Positions 14,507 to 23,437 of a stretch of 60,214 nucleotides of DNA are shown here, one piece after another (the stretch's first letter is position 1; every line of letters starts with the position of its first letter). This stretch comes from Deltaproteobacteria bacterium (GTDB lineage: Bacteria; Desulfobacterota; Syntrophorhabdia; Syntrophorhabdales; Syntrophorhabdaceae). The DNA lies in assembly GCA_022711595.1 (NCBI GenBank), contig JAKLET010000014.1:1-60214 (forward strand). Reading direction: 5' to 3'. The translations under genes and the position numbers were made by a program. Under the pieces are notes generated by a model. That model was not told the DNA's origin. It saw only the letters and a list, made by a program, of their open reading frames with translations, and searched no databases.

Positions 14507-15829
14507 ATGAAACGTATGCTGTACATATGGTTTCGGGTGCTTTCAGGATTGAGGTATGGCATACGCAAGCGGTTCACGCCTGCGGGAAAGTTTGTGCTGG
14601 CCGGCATAGCGGCATCTGCGGTTTTTGGCCTGGATACGACCAGAAGTACGGTTTATCAGGCCTTCACCTGCCTGGCCGCGCTCATTGCGGTTGCCTTCGC
14701 CTGTAATATTTCTTTCCGGGCAAAACTTACCGTCCTGAGAGTATTGCCGCGTTTCGGCTCTGCAGGACAGACACTGTATTATCGGATCAGGGTTCTTAAT
14801 TCAGGCAATAAACGATTGCATGGGCTGTTCCTGCTGGAGAACCTGCTGGATCCCAGACCGTCTTTTTCTGATTTTAGCAGGGGCAGGTTCGGGCTCAAGC
14901 CGGGTTACAAGCGCTGGAGGCAATTCATCACCATGAATCAGCAAGCTGTTGCCGACAGGCAGGCAATGCCCGTACTGATGCCGGGGAGAGAAGTTGAGGT
15001 CAATGCCGGATTGGTTCCCTTGAAGAGAGGGCGCATAGAGTTCGAGTCGATGTCGATAGGAAGGGCAGACCCTTTCGGCCTGGTCAACGCGTTGGTCACC
15101 TTACCCCCGAAACAGCATGTCCTGATCTTGCCGAAACGTTACGCCCTGCCTGACATCAAGCTTCCGGGCACCCGCGCATACCAACAGGGCGGTATTGCCC
15201 TGTCAACTTCAGTGGCCGACTCGGAAGAGTTCCAGTCACTGCGGGAATACAGGCCCGGCGACCCGTTGCGCAAGATCCACTGGAAAAGCTGGGCAAAGAC
15301 CGGCAAGCCCATTATCAAGGAATACCAGGATGAGTTCTTTGTCAGGCATGCCTTGATACTGGACACGTTTATAGAAAGTGAATACAGCGATCTTCTTGAA
15401 GAGGCGGTATCGGTGGCCGCGTCGTTCGCCTGCACGGTCCAGACCCAGGAGTCACTTCTCGACCTTATGTTTGTGGGTACCGAGGCCTTTTGCGAGACGA
15501 TCGGAAGGGGCCAGGGCCAGATCGAGCGTTTTCTGGAAGTACTTGCCTGTGTGAGGCCCTGCACCGACAAGCCTTTTTCCGTACTGCACCGTCACGTGGT
15601 TTCAAGACGCTCCGTGATAAGCGGCTGCGTTTGCGTTCTGCTCTCATGGGACAAAAGCAGGAGCGATCTTATCCACAGCCTCCATGAGCTTGGCCTGCAG
15701 ACCCTCGTCATTGTCATCACGGACCCGGAGCGCTCGAATATGCCTGCCCTTGAGGGCGTGCAGGAAAAACCTGGATGGCTGAACCTGCTGGAGATCGGGA
15801 AGATCGAAGAAGGGCTCACAAAACTATGA
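14507..15829 (+). CDS. DUF58 membrane protein
   Basis: The protein has 440 residues. Two hydrophobic segments near the N-terminus (FVLAGIAASAVFGL and FTCLAALIAVAFACNI) are followed by a beta-rich region and then the DUF58 signature REYRPGDPLRKIHWKSWAKT, with HALILDTF starting the vWA-like part. DUF58 proteins accompany MoxR and transglutaminase-like proteins and are thought to act with them in cell-envelope assembly; the biochemistry is not settled. The end overlaps the next start by four bases (ATGA), which implies coupled translation. Confidence 0.9.
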   Translation: MKRMLYIWFRVLSGLRYGIRKRFTPAGKFVLAGIAASAVFGLDTTRSTVYQAFTCLAALIAVAFACNISFRAKLTVLRVLPRFGSAGQTLYYRIRVLNSGNKRLHGLFLLENLLDPRPSFSDFSRGRFGLKPGYKRWRQFITMNQQAVADRQAMPVLMPGREVEVNAGLVPLKRGRIEFESMSIGRADPFGLVNALVTLPPKQHVLILPKRYALPDIKLPGTRAYQQGGIALSTSVADSEEFQSLREYRPGDPLRKIHWKSWAKTGKPIIKEYQDEFFVRHALILDTFIESEYSDLLEEAVSVAASFACTVQTQESLLDLMFVGTEAFCETIGRGQGQIERFLEVLACVRPCTDKPFSVLHRHVVSRRSVISGCVCVLLSWDKSRSDLIHSLHELGLQTLVIVITDPERSNMPALEGVQEKPGWLNLLEIGKIEEGLTKL

Positions 15830-17808
15830 ATACACCACCCTTTTTACTCGGCATAACACTTCTTTTTTGGGGCTGGCAGGCAGGGTTTCTCTGGCTCTCT
15901 GTTGCGGCGGCCATTGTCATTGAAGGGTCGCGGCTGTTTACCTTGAGGTGGGTCCTGTCGGGCCAGGACCTGAAACGCGTCGTTTATTTGTGCGATCTCC
16001 TGCTGGCCGGTGGATTTGTTTACGCAATCTTCACGACGGGCATGGCAGGTATTGTCGACGCGATCATGTATTTATTGCGGGCACTCCCCCTGGCCATTCT
16101 CCCGCTTATCATCGCACAGGCCTACAGCACCGGGAACCAGATAGATATCAACGTGCTGATGCTTTTTTCCAAAAAGACGTCCGTGCACAAAGAGGGCAAA
16201 CCGCCAAGGCCGGTCGACCTTTCATATCCCTATTTTGCGGTCTGCCTGTTGTCGGCAGGCGCTGCCAATGTGAGGACCCCATGGTTTTATGCGGGATTCT
16301 CGTTTTTGCTGGCATGGGCATTATGGGTGCGTCGTCCGAAGACATTCACACCCGTGATCTGGGTCATGCTGCTTGTCCCTGTCGGGGCCGCGGGATACAT
16401 CGGCCACATCAAGCTCCATGACCTTCAGGCCGCCCTGCAGGATGTTGCGGTGTCGTTCTTTACGCAAGGAGAAGCCGCTGATGCGTATAAGAGCAAAACG
16501 GCTGTCGGCCGCATCGGTGAGCTGAAACTCTCTGACAGGATCCTGATTCGCGTGAAGGCTGGCACCCCGGGAAGGCAGGCGCCTTTTCTCCTGCAGGATG
16601 CCGGTTATGATTCCTACGCTGCATCCACGTGGTTTGCCCGCGGCTCTGTTTTTCAACCAGTCAAACCGGAAAGAAATGGTACAAGCTGGAATCTTCATGA
16701 CACACCCGTTCCGAAAAAAAGCATGAGCATATCGGCTTATCTGAGTGGAGGCAAAGGAATACTGGTCTTGCCGCGCGGCACGTCACACATAGAGAATCTG
16801 CAGGTCGGGGAAATGAAGCAGAGCGGGTTGGGAACCGTAACAGTGGATGAAGGCCCTAAACTTGTGAATTTCTTGGCCAGGTTCGATCCCGATGCCGTTC
16901 GGATGGCAGCACCGAAAGATATTGATCTGAAGGTCCCCAGGAATATGACCTCTATATTTTTGAAAATAGTTGACGACCTTGGACTCAAGGCGAAGTCACC
17001 GAATCAGGTCGTTCAGGCAGTGACCGGCTATTTCAATGATAACTTTCAATATTCGACATATAAAAAAGACATCGGGAAGGGATTGGATCCTGTTGAGGAC
17101 TTTCTATTACGGTCCCGCGCAGGACATTGCGAATATTTTGCGACAGCGACTGTTCTGCTGCTCAGGGCATCAGGAATTCCTGCCAGATATTCAACGGGTT
17201 ATTCTGTCCAGGAGTTCAGCGAGCTGGAAGGGTCGTATATTGTGAGGTCCAAACACGCCCATGCCTGGGCGCTTGCTTATGTCGACGGTGCCTGGCGTGA
17301 TGTGGATACCACTCCGCCTTCGTGGTTCGATGTCGAAAAAAGCAGCTCGGGGTCCAGGGTTCTGTCCGATCTGTGGTCGTGGCTTGTGTTCAAACTTTCA
17401 GGGTTGTTGCGGAATGTTCAAGACGGAGGGTTTGCGTATTATATCATCTGGATCGCCGCGCCGGTCGTCGTCATATTCGTGTGGAAGCTGTATTTCAAAA
17501 AACGGGTATTTACGCGAAAAGCAAAGCGGAAGCAAAAGTCTGTTCTTTTGTTCCAAATGGGCAAAGATTCGGAGTTCTACGCAATACAAAGTGAACTGGC
17601 CCGGCGAGGGCTTGACCGCCAAACATGGGAGCCGCTCAATATATGGATCGACAGGATCTGTTTCGATATTCACAGGCCTGACCTGCTTAAACAGATCATA
17701 TCGCTCCATTATCGATACCGCTTTGACCCTGATGGATTAAGCCAGGAAGAGAGGGAAACCCTGAAGGATTCCGCGCGGGAATGGTTTGCCGGCATGGACG
17801 GACGGTAG
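15826..17808 (+). CDS. TgpA-like transmembrane transglutaminase-fold protein
   Basis: The protein has 660 residues. About six to seven N-terminal membrane segments (DUF3488-like) lead to a periplasmic transglutaminase domain and then a late membrane segment (YYIIWIAAPVVVIFVWKLYF). The catalytic triad is present: Cys435 in SRAGHCEYFATA, His479 in KHAHAWAL and Asp494 in DVDTTPP. A C-terminal cytoplasmic tail of about 90 residues matches the DUF4129-like end of this class. The start at 15826 overlaps the DUF58 stop (ATGA); an earlier in-frame ATG (15775) lies inside that gene and is rejected. The likely substrate is a periplasmic or cell-wall protein. Confidence 0.9.
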   Translation: MNTPPFLLGITLLFWGWQAGFLWLSVAAAIVIEGSRLFTLRWVLSGQDLKRVVYLCDLLLAGGFVYAIFTTGMAGIVDAIMYLLRALPLAILPLIIAQAYSTGNQIDINVLMLFSKKTSVHKEGKPPRPVDLSYPYFAVCLLSAGAANVRTPWFYAGFSFLLAWALWVRRPKTFTPVIWVMLLVPVGAAGYIGHIKLHDLQAALQDVAVSFFTQGEAADAYKSKTAVGRIGELKLSDRILIRVKAGTPGRQAPFLLQDAGYDSYAASTWFARGSVFQPVKPERNGTSWNLHDTPVPKKSMSISAYLSGGKGILVLPRGTSHIENLQVGEMKQSGLGTVTVDEGPKLVNFLARFDPDAVRMAAPKDIDLKVPRNMTSIFLKIVDDLGLKAKSPNQVVQAVTGYFNDNFQYSTYKKDIGKGLDPVEDFLLRSRAGHCEYFATATVLLLRASGIPARYSTGYSVQEFSELEGSYIVRSKHAHAWALAYVDGAWRDVDTTPPSWFDVEKSSSGSRVLSDLWSWLVFKLSGLLRNVQDGGFAYYIIWIAAPVVVIFVWKLYFKKRVFTRKAKRKQKSVLLFQMGKDSEFYAIQSELARRGLDRQTWEPLNIWIDRICFDIHRPDLLKQIISLHYRYRFDPDGLSQEERETLKDSAREWFAGMDGR

Positions 17809-17992
17809 TTTGGACCATCGGGTGGAGACCGGCGGCGCTCAGTCAGTGCCCAAATGCTGTGCCAGGAGAATGTTGCCTGGCGGTGTATGATGTGATGATA
17901 TCAGGCGGAACACGGCATCGTCAAGGGGGATATTCGCTGAAAAAGGGTTGCCTTTCATTTAAAAATGTTTTTGTTCCAGACATAAAACAATA

Positions 17993-18021
17993 TTGACATT
18001 GATCCGGCATAATATCAGAAT
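17993..18021 (+). promoter_or_regulatory. Possible sigma70 promoter for the small exported repeat protein
   Basis: TTGACA (17993-17998) is followed by 17 bases and CAGAAT (18016-18021, four of six matches), 38 bases before the start codon at 18059. The -35 box is perfect and the -10 box is weak. Confidence 0.4.
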
Positions 18022-18058
18022 AAGATAACATAGGCGTTAGGTTTAAAAAGGGGAGCAA

Positions 18059-18394
18059 ATGAAAAGGAAGTATCCATATGCAATGATACTTTGCGTTGTT
18101 CTTGTGCTTGGCGTAAGCAATGTGTGTAATGCTGGCGGGGACTGGAAAGCCCGTCATAAATACTATGATGACAGATCGTATGAAGAGCGGCCCCGCGGTT
18201 ATGTGGGGGGGACCGGTGTTCAATCATCAGATCGATATCAAGGATCCAGGGACCGGGGAGATCATTATAAACTGAACAACCATGACGACGGTCGCCCGCA
18301 TCACAGGTCGGGCAGATCAAAGAAGGGCCGCCATGGACATTACGGATCGTATGAAGAGCAGCCCCGCGGTTACGTGGGGACCTTTAAAAAATAG
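18059..18394 (+). CDS. Small exported protein with duplicated RGYVG motif
   Basis: The 111-residue protein has a signal peptide (MKRKYPYAMILCVVLVLGVS, then NVCNA-GG). The mature part is Arg-, His-, Gly- and Tyr-rich and contains SYEERPRGYVG at about residues 40-50 and SYEEQPRGYVG near the C-terminus. AAAAAGGGGAGC lies six bases before the ATG. Its composition suggests a disordered, basic periplasmic or surface protein. No family is recognised. Confidence 0.7.
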   Translation: MKRKYPYAMILCVVLVLGVSNVCNAGGDWKARHKYYDDRSYEERPRGYVGGTGVQSSDRYQGSRDRGDHYKLNNHDDGRPHHRSGRSKKGRHGHYGSYEEQPRGYVGTFKK

Positions 18395-18432
18395 CCGTAA
18401 CCGGGCAAGAAGCGTGGGAAAATAATCGCTCC

Positions 18433-18723
18433 ATGAGGAAAACGATGTTTTGGGCCCTGTGGGTTTTCGATGCCGTGCTCGCCGCCATACCTGTCTATTT
18501 CTTCCTGGCCGGGTTGGAGGACGGATCGGTGTCCTCTTTCAACATCACGCTCTGGCTGGCATTATTGCTGATAATTGCCGGTGTTTTGGTTGGCAGCGCC
18601 CTGTGCCGTTCTCACGGGAACGCAGTCGCCGCGTGGCTGATCCTTGCGGTGCTTGCCGTCCCCGGCGCCCTGGGCACGCTTTACTTTCTCGGTTTGATCG
18701 TGCTCAACCCGAGGTGGAACTAG
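18433..18723 (+). CDS. Small inner-membrane protein, three hydrophobic segments
   Basis: The protein has 96 residues and three hydrophobic stretches: about residues 6-26 (FWALWVFDAVLAAIPVYFFL), 38-56 and 66-90. It ends in LIVLNPRWN. The look is that of a widespread small membrane protein with a conserved M-WVFD start and LLNPRWN end, but its role is not known. It starts 38 bases after the exported repeat protein and may share its transcript. The upstream sequence ATCGCTCC gives no clear ribosome-binding site. Confidence 0.7.
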   Translation: MRKTMFWALWVFDAVLAAIPVYFFLAGLEDGSVSSFNITLWLALLLIIAGVLVGSALCRSHGNAVAAWLILAVLAVPGALGTLYFLGLIVLNPRWN

Positions 18724-18820
18724 GGCAGTTTCAGATCTTATCCTGTGTGGGATCTGCGATCATATGGGTTATGGGGCCGCCATCGTAAGCGCATCTCAAC
18801 AAGGGCCGGGGGATGACAGA

Positions 18821-19087
18821 ATGAAACATCAAAGCATAATGGTGGTAATACCGCCTGAAATGGCAGATCACGACGAGTGCTATACCGAGGTGGTAGAGTA
18901 CGTTGCCGCCTGTACGGGCTTCAATTGTATACGCGGAGACCAGCACTGCGGGGATAGCGTATTGTGCGATACCTACTTTAGAGACAATAAAGGCAATACA
19001 TGGCGCGGGCGATTATGCGAACCGCCATATCCCGACGGAAGCCGGAAATATATCGTTGATCTTGAAAAGGAATCGGCAGAGCCATAG
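18821..19087 (+). CDS. Small cysteine-containing hypothetical protein
   Basis: The 88-residue protein starts at MKHQSIMVVIPPEM, preceded by GGGGGATGACAGA. The upstream in-frame ATG (18764) is less well supported. It has six cysteines (DECY, AACTGFNCI, QHCGDSVLCDTYF, RLCEPPYP), no signal peptide and no membrane segment. The cysteine spacing could bind a metal, but no known motif fits. A strong terminator follows. Confidence 0.55.
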   Translation: MKHQSIMVVIPPEMADHDECYTEVVEYVAACTGFNCIRGDQHCGDSVLCDTYFRDNKGNTWRGRLCEPPYPDGSRKYIVDLEKESAEP

Positions 19088-19108
19088 CATCGCCGCGGAA
19101 ATCATTCT

Positions 19109-19154
19109 CCCGGCGGCTCACCATGAAGTGAAATAAGCCGCCGGGCCATTTTTT
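19109..19154 (+). terminator. Intrinsic terminator
   Basis: CCCGGCGGCT (19109-19118) and AGCCGCCGGG (19136-19145) form a perfect ten-base stem with a 17-base loop. TTTTTT (19149-19154) follows. It ends the 18.0-19.1 kb transcription unit. Confidence 0.85.
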
Positions 19155-19249
19155 CATCCTTCAGGCGGTAAAGTTATTTTGCTGCGTGAAGATAATTTAT
19201 TTGTTGCATAAGTAAAGAAAAGTGACATGAAACAGGGAAGGGGGAATGT

Positions 19250-19960
19250 ATGAAGATAGGACCGGGATTGGATAGAAATTCTCCGGGAGTGCCGGTATGG
19301 CTGACCCTGCTTATATTTTGCCTTGGAATGGCTCTGGCAGGCCTCACCGGCTGCGGCAAAAGCTGCGATAAACTGGATGCCGAGCTGGAGGCATACATAC
19401 AGGGAGGAGCCCCGTCGGCCGACAAGGACAAGCTGTTGAAGCAGTGCGAAGATGCCATAACAAAATGTCCAAGCCTTTCTTCTCCTTACGAAGTGATGGG
19501 CGATCTGAAGGCAAAAGAAAACCAACCCAAAGAGGCTATTGCGAATTATCAAAAGGCCCTGGGATTGTCTGCCGCCAAGGAGAGAATACAGGGCAAGATT
19601 GATAAGAACGAGGCGCTCGCAGACGAACAGGAGAGGAAAGAGGCCGTTAAGGCAGCAAATGAGACAGAAGAGGCGGCAAAGGAGGCAGCAAGAAAAGTCG
19701 GTGGTGCCAAGATGAGCGAATATCCAAACCTTGACGAATCGATCAGATTGGCCTGGTGTGAAGAAGCGATCAACAAGAAGAAGGAAAGCCTCGAGAAAAG
19801 GAGGAGTCGATCCAAGTCCGGAAAACCATTTATATTGCACGCGGACGCGAAATATCTCGATACAAAACTTATAGCAACAAGCAAAGTCATCCCCGACGCA
19901 CAGGTGTACGATATAACCATCGATATTTTGGAGAAGCGCACAGATCAGAGCGTTGACTGA
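19250..19960 (+). CDS. Lipoprotein with TPR-like unit and coiled coil
   Basis: The protein has 236 residues. A hydrophobic segment ends in a lipobox (LAGLTGC, Cys about residue 35), predicting an outer- or inner-membrane lipoprotein. A TPR-like region follows (CPSLSSPYEVMGDLKAKENQ, then PKEAIANYQKALGL), then a long charged helix (DEQERKEAVKAANETEEAAK) and a C-terminal globular part. GGAAGGGGGAATGT gives the start site. The next gene overlaps or abuts the end, so the two are probably co-expressed. The function is unknown; it could be an envelope assembly factor. Confidence 0.75.
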   Translation: MKIGPGLDRNSPGVPVWLTLLIFCLGMALAGLTGCGKSCDKLDAELEAYIQGGAPSADKDKLLKQCEDAITKCPSLSSPYEVMGDLKAKENQPKEAIANYQKALGLSAAKERIQGKIDKNEALADEQERKEAVKAANETEEAAKEAARKVGGAKMSEYPNLDESIRLAWCEEAINKKKESLEKRRSRSKSGKPFILHADAKYLDTKLIATSKVIPDAQVYDITIDILEKRTDQSVD

Positions 19961-19994
19961 ACAGGTCCTGCGCTATTTTCAGGAGGGACATACT

Positions 19995-20279
19995 TTGAGC
20001 AAGCACACCGGGGGAGGGAAATTCGGGAAAGTTCAGAATTCCTGGCCGTTCGTGAAATTAACGATAAACGCTGACAGCGTTTCGATGAGAACCATACTGC
20101 AGGAGGTTCAGATAAGGCGTGAATCCATTGAGACGATTATCCTGAAGAGATATTTTCTCAATTATCGTTTTATCTTCAAGCATAATGACCCCACGATAAA
20201 AGAAGTAATTGAATTCTGGACGTTTTCTCCTGATTCGGTAGCAAATGCCCTGAGGTCGCAAGGGTACCCCGTTACGTAA
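19995..20279 (+). CDS. Small PH-like hypothetical protein
   Basis: The frame is open from ATG 19953, but TTG 19995 is preferred because AGGAGGG ends seven bases before it. That gives 94 residues starting SKHTGGGKFGKVQNSWPFVK. The pattern G-S-P-VKLTINADSV-M-T, then IETIILKRYFL-YRFIFKHNDP and a final helix DSVANALRSQGYPV resembles small bacterial PH-like domains that read GK-W-P. The ligand and role are unknown. It follows the lipoprotein gene closely. Confidence 0.6.
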   Translation: MSKHTGGGKFGKVQNSWPFVKLTINADSVSMRTILQEVQIRRESIETIILKRYFLNYRFIFKHNDPTIKEVIEFWTFSPDSVANALRSQGYPVT

Positions 20280-20338
20280 GGCAGTTCCGTTTGGATCGTT
20301 CCCGTGTTCATTTCTCAATCGCGATCGATGGGGGTACT

Positions 20339-21526
20339 CTAGAGAATTTTATTGAGCACCGGCACACGGAGCAGGACGTGGTATGCCAGGAGGAAACACA
20401 GCGGGACACAGATCAGGCTCGCAATGGCCCACTTGAACACAGGCGCGACAATGATCGTCTGCATCACGAGTGTCACGGCGATTATTATCGGCGGATGGAA
20501 CACATAGACGGCAAAGGCGCTGTCGGATAATTTTCGCGCGAGATTGCCTCCGAAATTGAGCTTGTCACGGAACAGGGCCATCAAACCCACCGTCATAGAC
20601 ACGGCAACGAAGGATTCCCATAAGGCAAAGGAAATGCTGAGCCAGGAAACTCCCCCGCCGAAGCTTCCGGTGAAGGGTTTTATGTTCAGGGTATGTGCCG
20701 AAAAATCATAGACCCCGGCTATAAGTTTGAGCACAAACAGACCGGCAAGGCCGATAATGAGGCCCGCTATCAGCCATCTTTTGCCGACAGCCGAAGTGAT
20801 GCGTTCGTAAAAGTTCGTGCGGTATGCGAGTATCCCGGCAATGTACAGGACAATGTACGAGGAAAAATAGCAAAGCTGCATCCCCCAGAACATGGTACCC
20901 AGGGGAAAGACCAGCCTGATGAGGAAGGCCCCGACCGCGATGATCATGATCAGCGCGGTCAATGTACCGAAGGTCGTGCTGCCACGATCCGCCCCTGTGT
21001 TTGCGGTCCCCGGCCGGATGGTCTTCAGCAGCGCGTATATGATCGAAAAGATCAGGAGCGCCAACGCGAACCACATCGGCCCGATGCCGAGAAGGTGCAT
21101 CCCGGCTGACATAAGGTATTTCCAATAAAATTCAAAAAAGCTAGACGCACCATACGTCCATGCCGGTGACGGTACTTCCACCCAGATTATGAAGGGGGTC
21201 ACCGCCAGCAGATAGACCAGCGATGGCAGTCCCAGCCGCCTCCAGCGGTCCTTCAAAAAGCGGCCAAGGCCCTTTCTGTCAAGGGCACCCGGCGTAAAAT
21301 AACCGGCCACCAGGAACAGCAGGCCCATGGAAAAACCCTGAACGAATGTTTGGAAAAGGCCGAAAAAGACCTGACCGAAAAATTCTTTTGCATGGTGCTC
21401 GTTGTAATACCACAGGCCAAGGTTGCTGTAGGTCACGGCAAGATGCAGCGAAATGACCAGCATGATGACCGCCACCCGCAGGTTGTCTATATAGTAATAT
21501 CTGACCGTGCTTTTCATGGAAGCCAT
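20339..21526 (-). CDS. Acyltransferase-3 (OafA/YrhL) family membrane protein
   Basis: The protein has 395 residues and about ten membrane segments. The first reads YYYIDNLRVAVIMLVISLHL, in which R and H of the family's R/E-L-R-h--H-- motif are visible. GLLFLVAGYFTPGALDRKG and FLKDRWRRLGLPSLVYLL follow. These enzymes transfer O-acyl groups to extracytoplasmic glycans such as O-antigen or peptidoglycan. It stands alone. A distinct paralogue lies at 43794-44918. Confidence 0.85.
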   Translation of the reverse strand: MASMKSTVRYYYIDNLRVAVIMLVISLHLAVTYSNLGLWYYNEHHAKEFFGQVFFGLFQTFVQGFSMGLLFLVAGYFTPGALDRKGLGRFLKDRWRRLGLPSLVYLLAVTPFIIWVEVPSPAWTYGASSFFEFYWKYLMSAGMHLLGIGPMWFALALLIFSIIYALLKTIRPGTANTGADRGSTTFGTLTALIMIIAVGAFLIRLVFPLGTMFWGMQLCYFSSYIVLYIAGILAYRTNFYERITSAVGKRWLIAGLIIGLAGLFVLKLIAGVYDFSAHTLNIKPFTGSFGGGVSWLSISFALWESFVAVSMTVGLMALFRDKLNFGGNLARKLSDSAFAVYVFHPPIIIAVTLVMQTIIVAPVFKWAIASLICVPLCFLLAYHVLLRVPVLNKIL

Positions 21527-21898
21527 ACAGGGCGGGCCCCGTGTAGATCATGGAAATAGAACATCGTAAACATAAGCAATTACACTATAGTAGGGAACAT
21601 CACCGCCTGTCAAGATAATGCACTCATTTTGTCCGCATTCTTGCGATTGGTGAAAGATCCTTCGCCGGTCAATTTATTATATTGTGCATTGGAATAGAAA
21701 CCATAAACGGTACAGGCCAAAGTCTGATTGCTGTATAGAAATGATGGGGCCGCCATATTTTCCGTCATACTCTCCATAATAGCCATTTTGGTGCTGATGG
21801 TCTTGAATATGGTTAATAAGAGGAAGATATCCGATTTCAGCATGTAAGGCCGGTCCGGAGGTTGTTTTACCGGAACAAATATTCTACTATTTTGATAT
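21527..21898. other. Intergenic interval, nothing recognised
   Basis: This is the space between two divergent genes. A minus-strand frame (21610-22062) overlaps the start of the next gene and has no support. No hairpin, repeat or strong promoter box was seen. Confidence 0.5.
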
Positions 21899-22540
21899 AT
21901 GAGTGCCTTCTTAATGCTGCCTTCGAAGCATCCGATGATCTTTGCCTTCTGGCTCGCCGTTTTCTTGGCCCTTATCGCATTCGTATGCTGGATGTTCAAA
22001 AGACTGCCCGGGAAGTCCGATCTTTCAAATATGAATAAGGTCGTTGAGCGCAAGACCACCACCAGCGAACTGGTGTTGTTCCTGCTTTGCGTGGTTTCAC
22101 TCTACCCGATATATACCATTCTCAAATATTCCGGATTCGATGAATATCAGATCAGGAACCTCTTACTTGCATATGTTTTTGCGTTTTTCCTTGCGGCCCT
22201 GACTGCCGGTTATTGGTTCATGATGCGGCGCACCAGGAAAAGGATCGAGAACTGGCAGAGGGAATTTGAAAAACTATCCCTCGAAGAGCAGGCCAGTTGT
22301 CTTGAAGGGAAGCGCACGCCGTTCGACAGGTATATAGAGGAGCGGATCAGGCAAGGCGACCTCACTCGTGAACAATGGAATGAAATGGAATCTCAGGCAC
22401 GCAGCCTTGGCTACTCACCGGAGATCGCCAGGCAAAACAGCATAAGAATGAGGAAGAAGGTCAAACGTCTTAGCCTCGCACTCATACTTTTTCTGATCGT
22501 CATGATAACAATATACGTTATTCGCGGGTTGTTTCCATAA
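21899..22540 (+). CDS. Membrane protein with four hydrophobic segments
   Basis: The protein has 213 residues. Hydrophobic segments lie at about 13-34 (IFAFWLAVFLALIAFVCWMF), 57-78, 83-105 and 190-211. Between the third and fourth is a charged cytoplasmic loop (KRIENWQREFEKLSLEEQAS, RTPFDRYIEERIRQGDLTRE). The loop has coiled-coil character and a DLTREQWNEMESQARSLGYS helix pair. No family is recognised. The start lacks a clear ribosome-binding site, so the first few residues are uncertain. Confidence 0.65.
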   Translation: MSAFLMLPSKHPMIFAFWLAVFLALIAFVCWMFKRLPGKSDLSNMNKVVERKTTTSELVLFLLCVVSLYPIYTILKYSGFDEYQIRNLLLAYVFAFFLAALTAGYWFMMRRTRKRIENWQREFEKLSLEEQASCLEGKRTPFDRYIEERIRQGDLTREQWNEMESQARSLGYSPEIARQNSIRMRKKVKRLSLALILFLIVMITIYVIRGLFP

Positions 22541-22671
22541 TTCAGGCACCCCGCACTTTAGCCGATCGGTCTTAATGACATTTTCCACAACTCCCGCATG
22601 CGGCAGCGACTTGAAAGGCCCTCTCGATAAAGATCGCCGCCCCCCTCGTCTGTTAGTCGATGGTTTTCCTG

Positions 22672-22733
22672 TTGCATATAGGCAGGGAGTTGGATAAGAA
22701 TAGAGGAGCATCACTCAGTGGGGGAACAAATGA
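22672..22733 (+). repeat. Dispersed ~60-base repeat, copy A
   Basis: TTGCATATAGGCAGGGAG, then TTGGATAAGAATAGAGGAGC and a G-rich end, matches copies at 27171 and 39678. Copies A and C share GTTGGATAAGAATAG / TTTGGATAAGAATAG and the flanking TTGCATAT. All three are intergenic and on the plus strand. Confidence 0.6.
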
Positions 22734-22783
22734 TCGAAAAATACCTGATGATGGATTATCCAGCGTTGTAAAGGAGAGACCGG

Positions 22784-23203
22784 ATGAGACCGCGAATCAA
22801 TATGATCACGTTGGGTGTCGGGGACATGGACAGGGCGATCCGATTCTACGCGGATGGGCTTGGCTTGCCCCGCATGCCTTTCGAGGGGGACGCCGCCTTT
22901 TTCATGCTGAACGGTTCATGGCTTTCGCTGTATCCGTGGGATGCCCTCGCTGAGGACGCCGTCGTCGCTCCCGATGGTACGGGCTTTCGGGGGGTCACGC
23001 TGGCGCATGTTGTATCGAGCAAGAAAGAGGTCAGGGACGTTCTCGACCGGGCCGTGAAGTCAGGCGGCAGACTTGTCAAGCCCGCACAGGATGTGTTCTG
23101 GGGTGGTTATTCCGGATACTTTGCCGATCCCGACGGGCATTTGTGGGAAGTGGCCTGGAATCCCCATTTCTGGCCGGGCCCTCAAGATGATAATAAACCA
23201 TAA
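22784..23203 (+). CDS. VOC-superfamily (glyoxalase/dioxygenase-like) protein
   Basis: The 139-residue protein follows GTAAAGGAGAGACCGG. It shows one VOC module: MITLGVGDMDRAIRFYADGL, GLPRMPFEG and the C-terminal GYSGYFADPDGHLWEVAWNP. The last Glu is the usual metal ligand. The first ligand position of typical glyoxalases (His/Gln in the first strand) reads Thr, so the metal site may differ. Members include glyoxalase I, fosfomycin resistance proteins and dioxygenases. Substrate cannot be assigned. Confidence 0.85.
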   Translation: MRPRINMITLGVGDMDRAIRFYADGLGLPRMPFEGDAAFFMLNGSWLSLYPWDALAEDAVVAPDGTGFRGVTLAHVVSSKKEVRDVLDRAVKSGGRLVKPAQDVFWGGYSGYFADPDGHLWEVAWNPHFWPGPQDDNKP

Positions 23204-23437
23204 CGGGCAGTTGCCCCCTGGCCTGTTGATGCGGCCGGCTGGTTACTGTGGCGGTGCAGTAGGGGTGGGGGTTGTTCATGCAATGAAAAGAGCGGTAAAT
23301 ATTTTTATCATTTACTCTTCTCGTGGTCTTTTGCTATCAAACGGGTAGACCCGGGGTCTTTCTAGTGGTGTAGCATGGTGATAACGAGACAGGCTTCGCG
23401 TATCAAGAAAATAAGATCATCGGAGGAGAACAAGATC

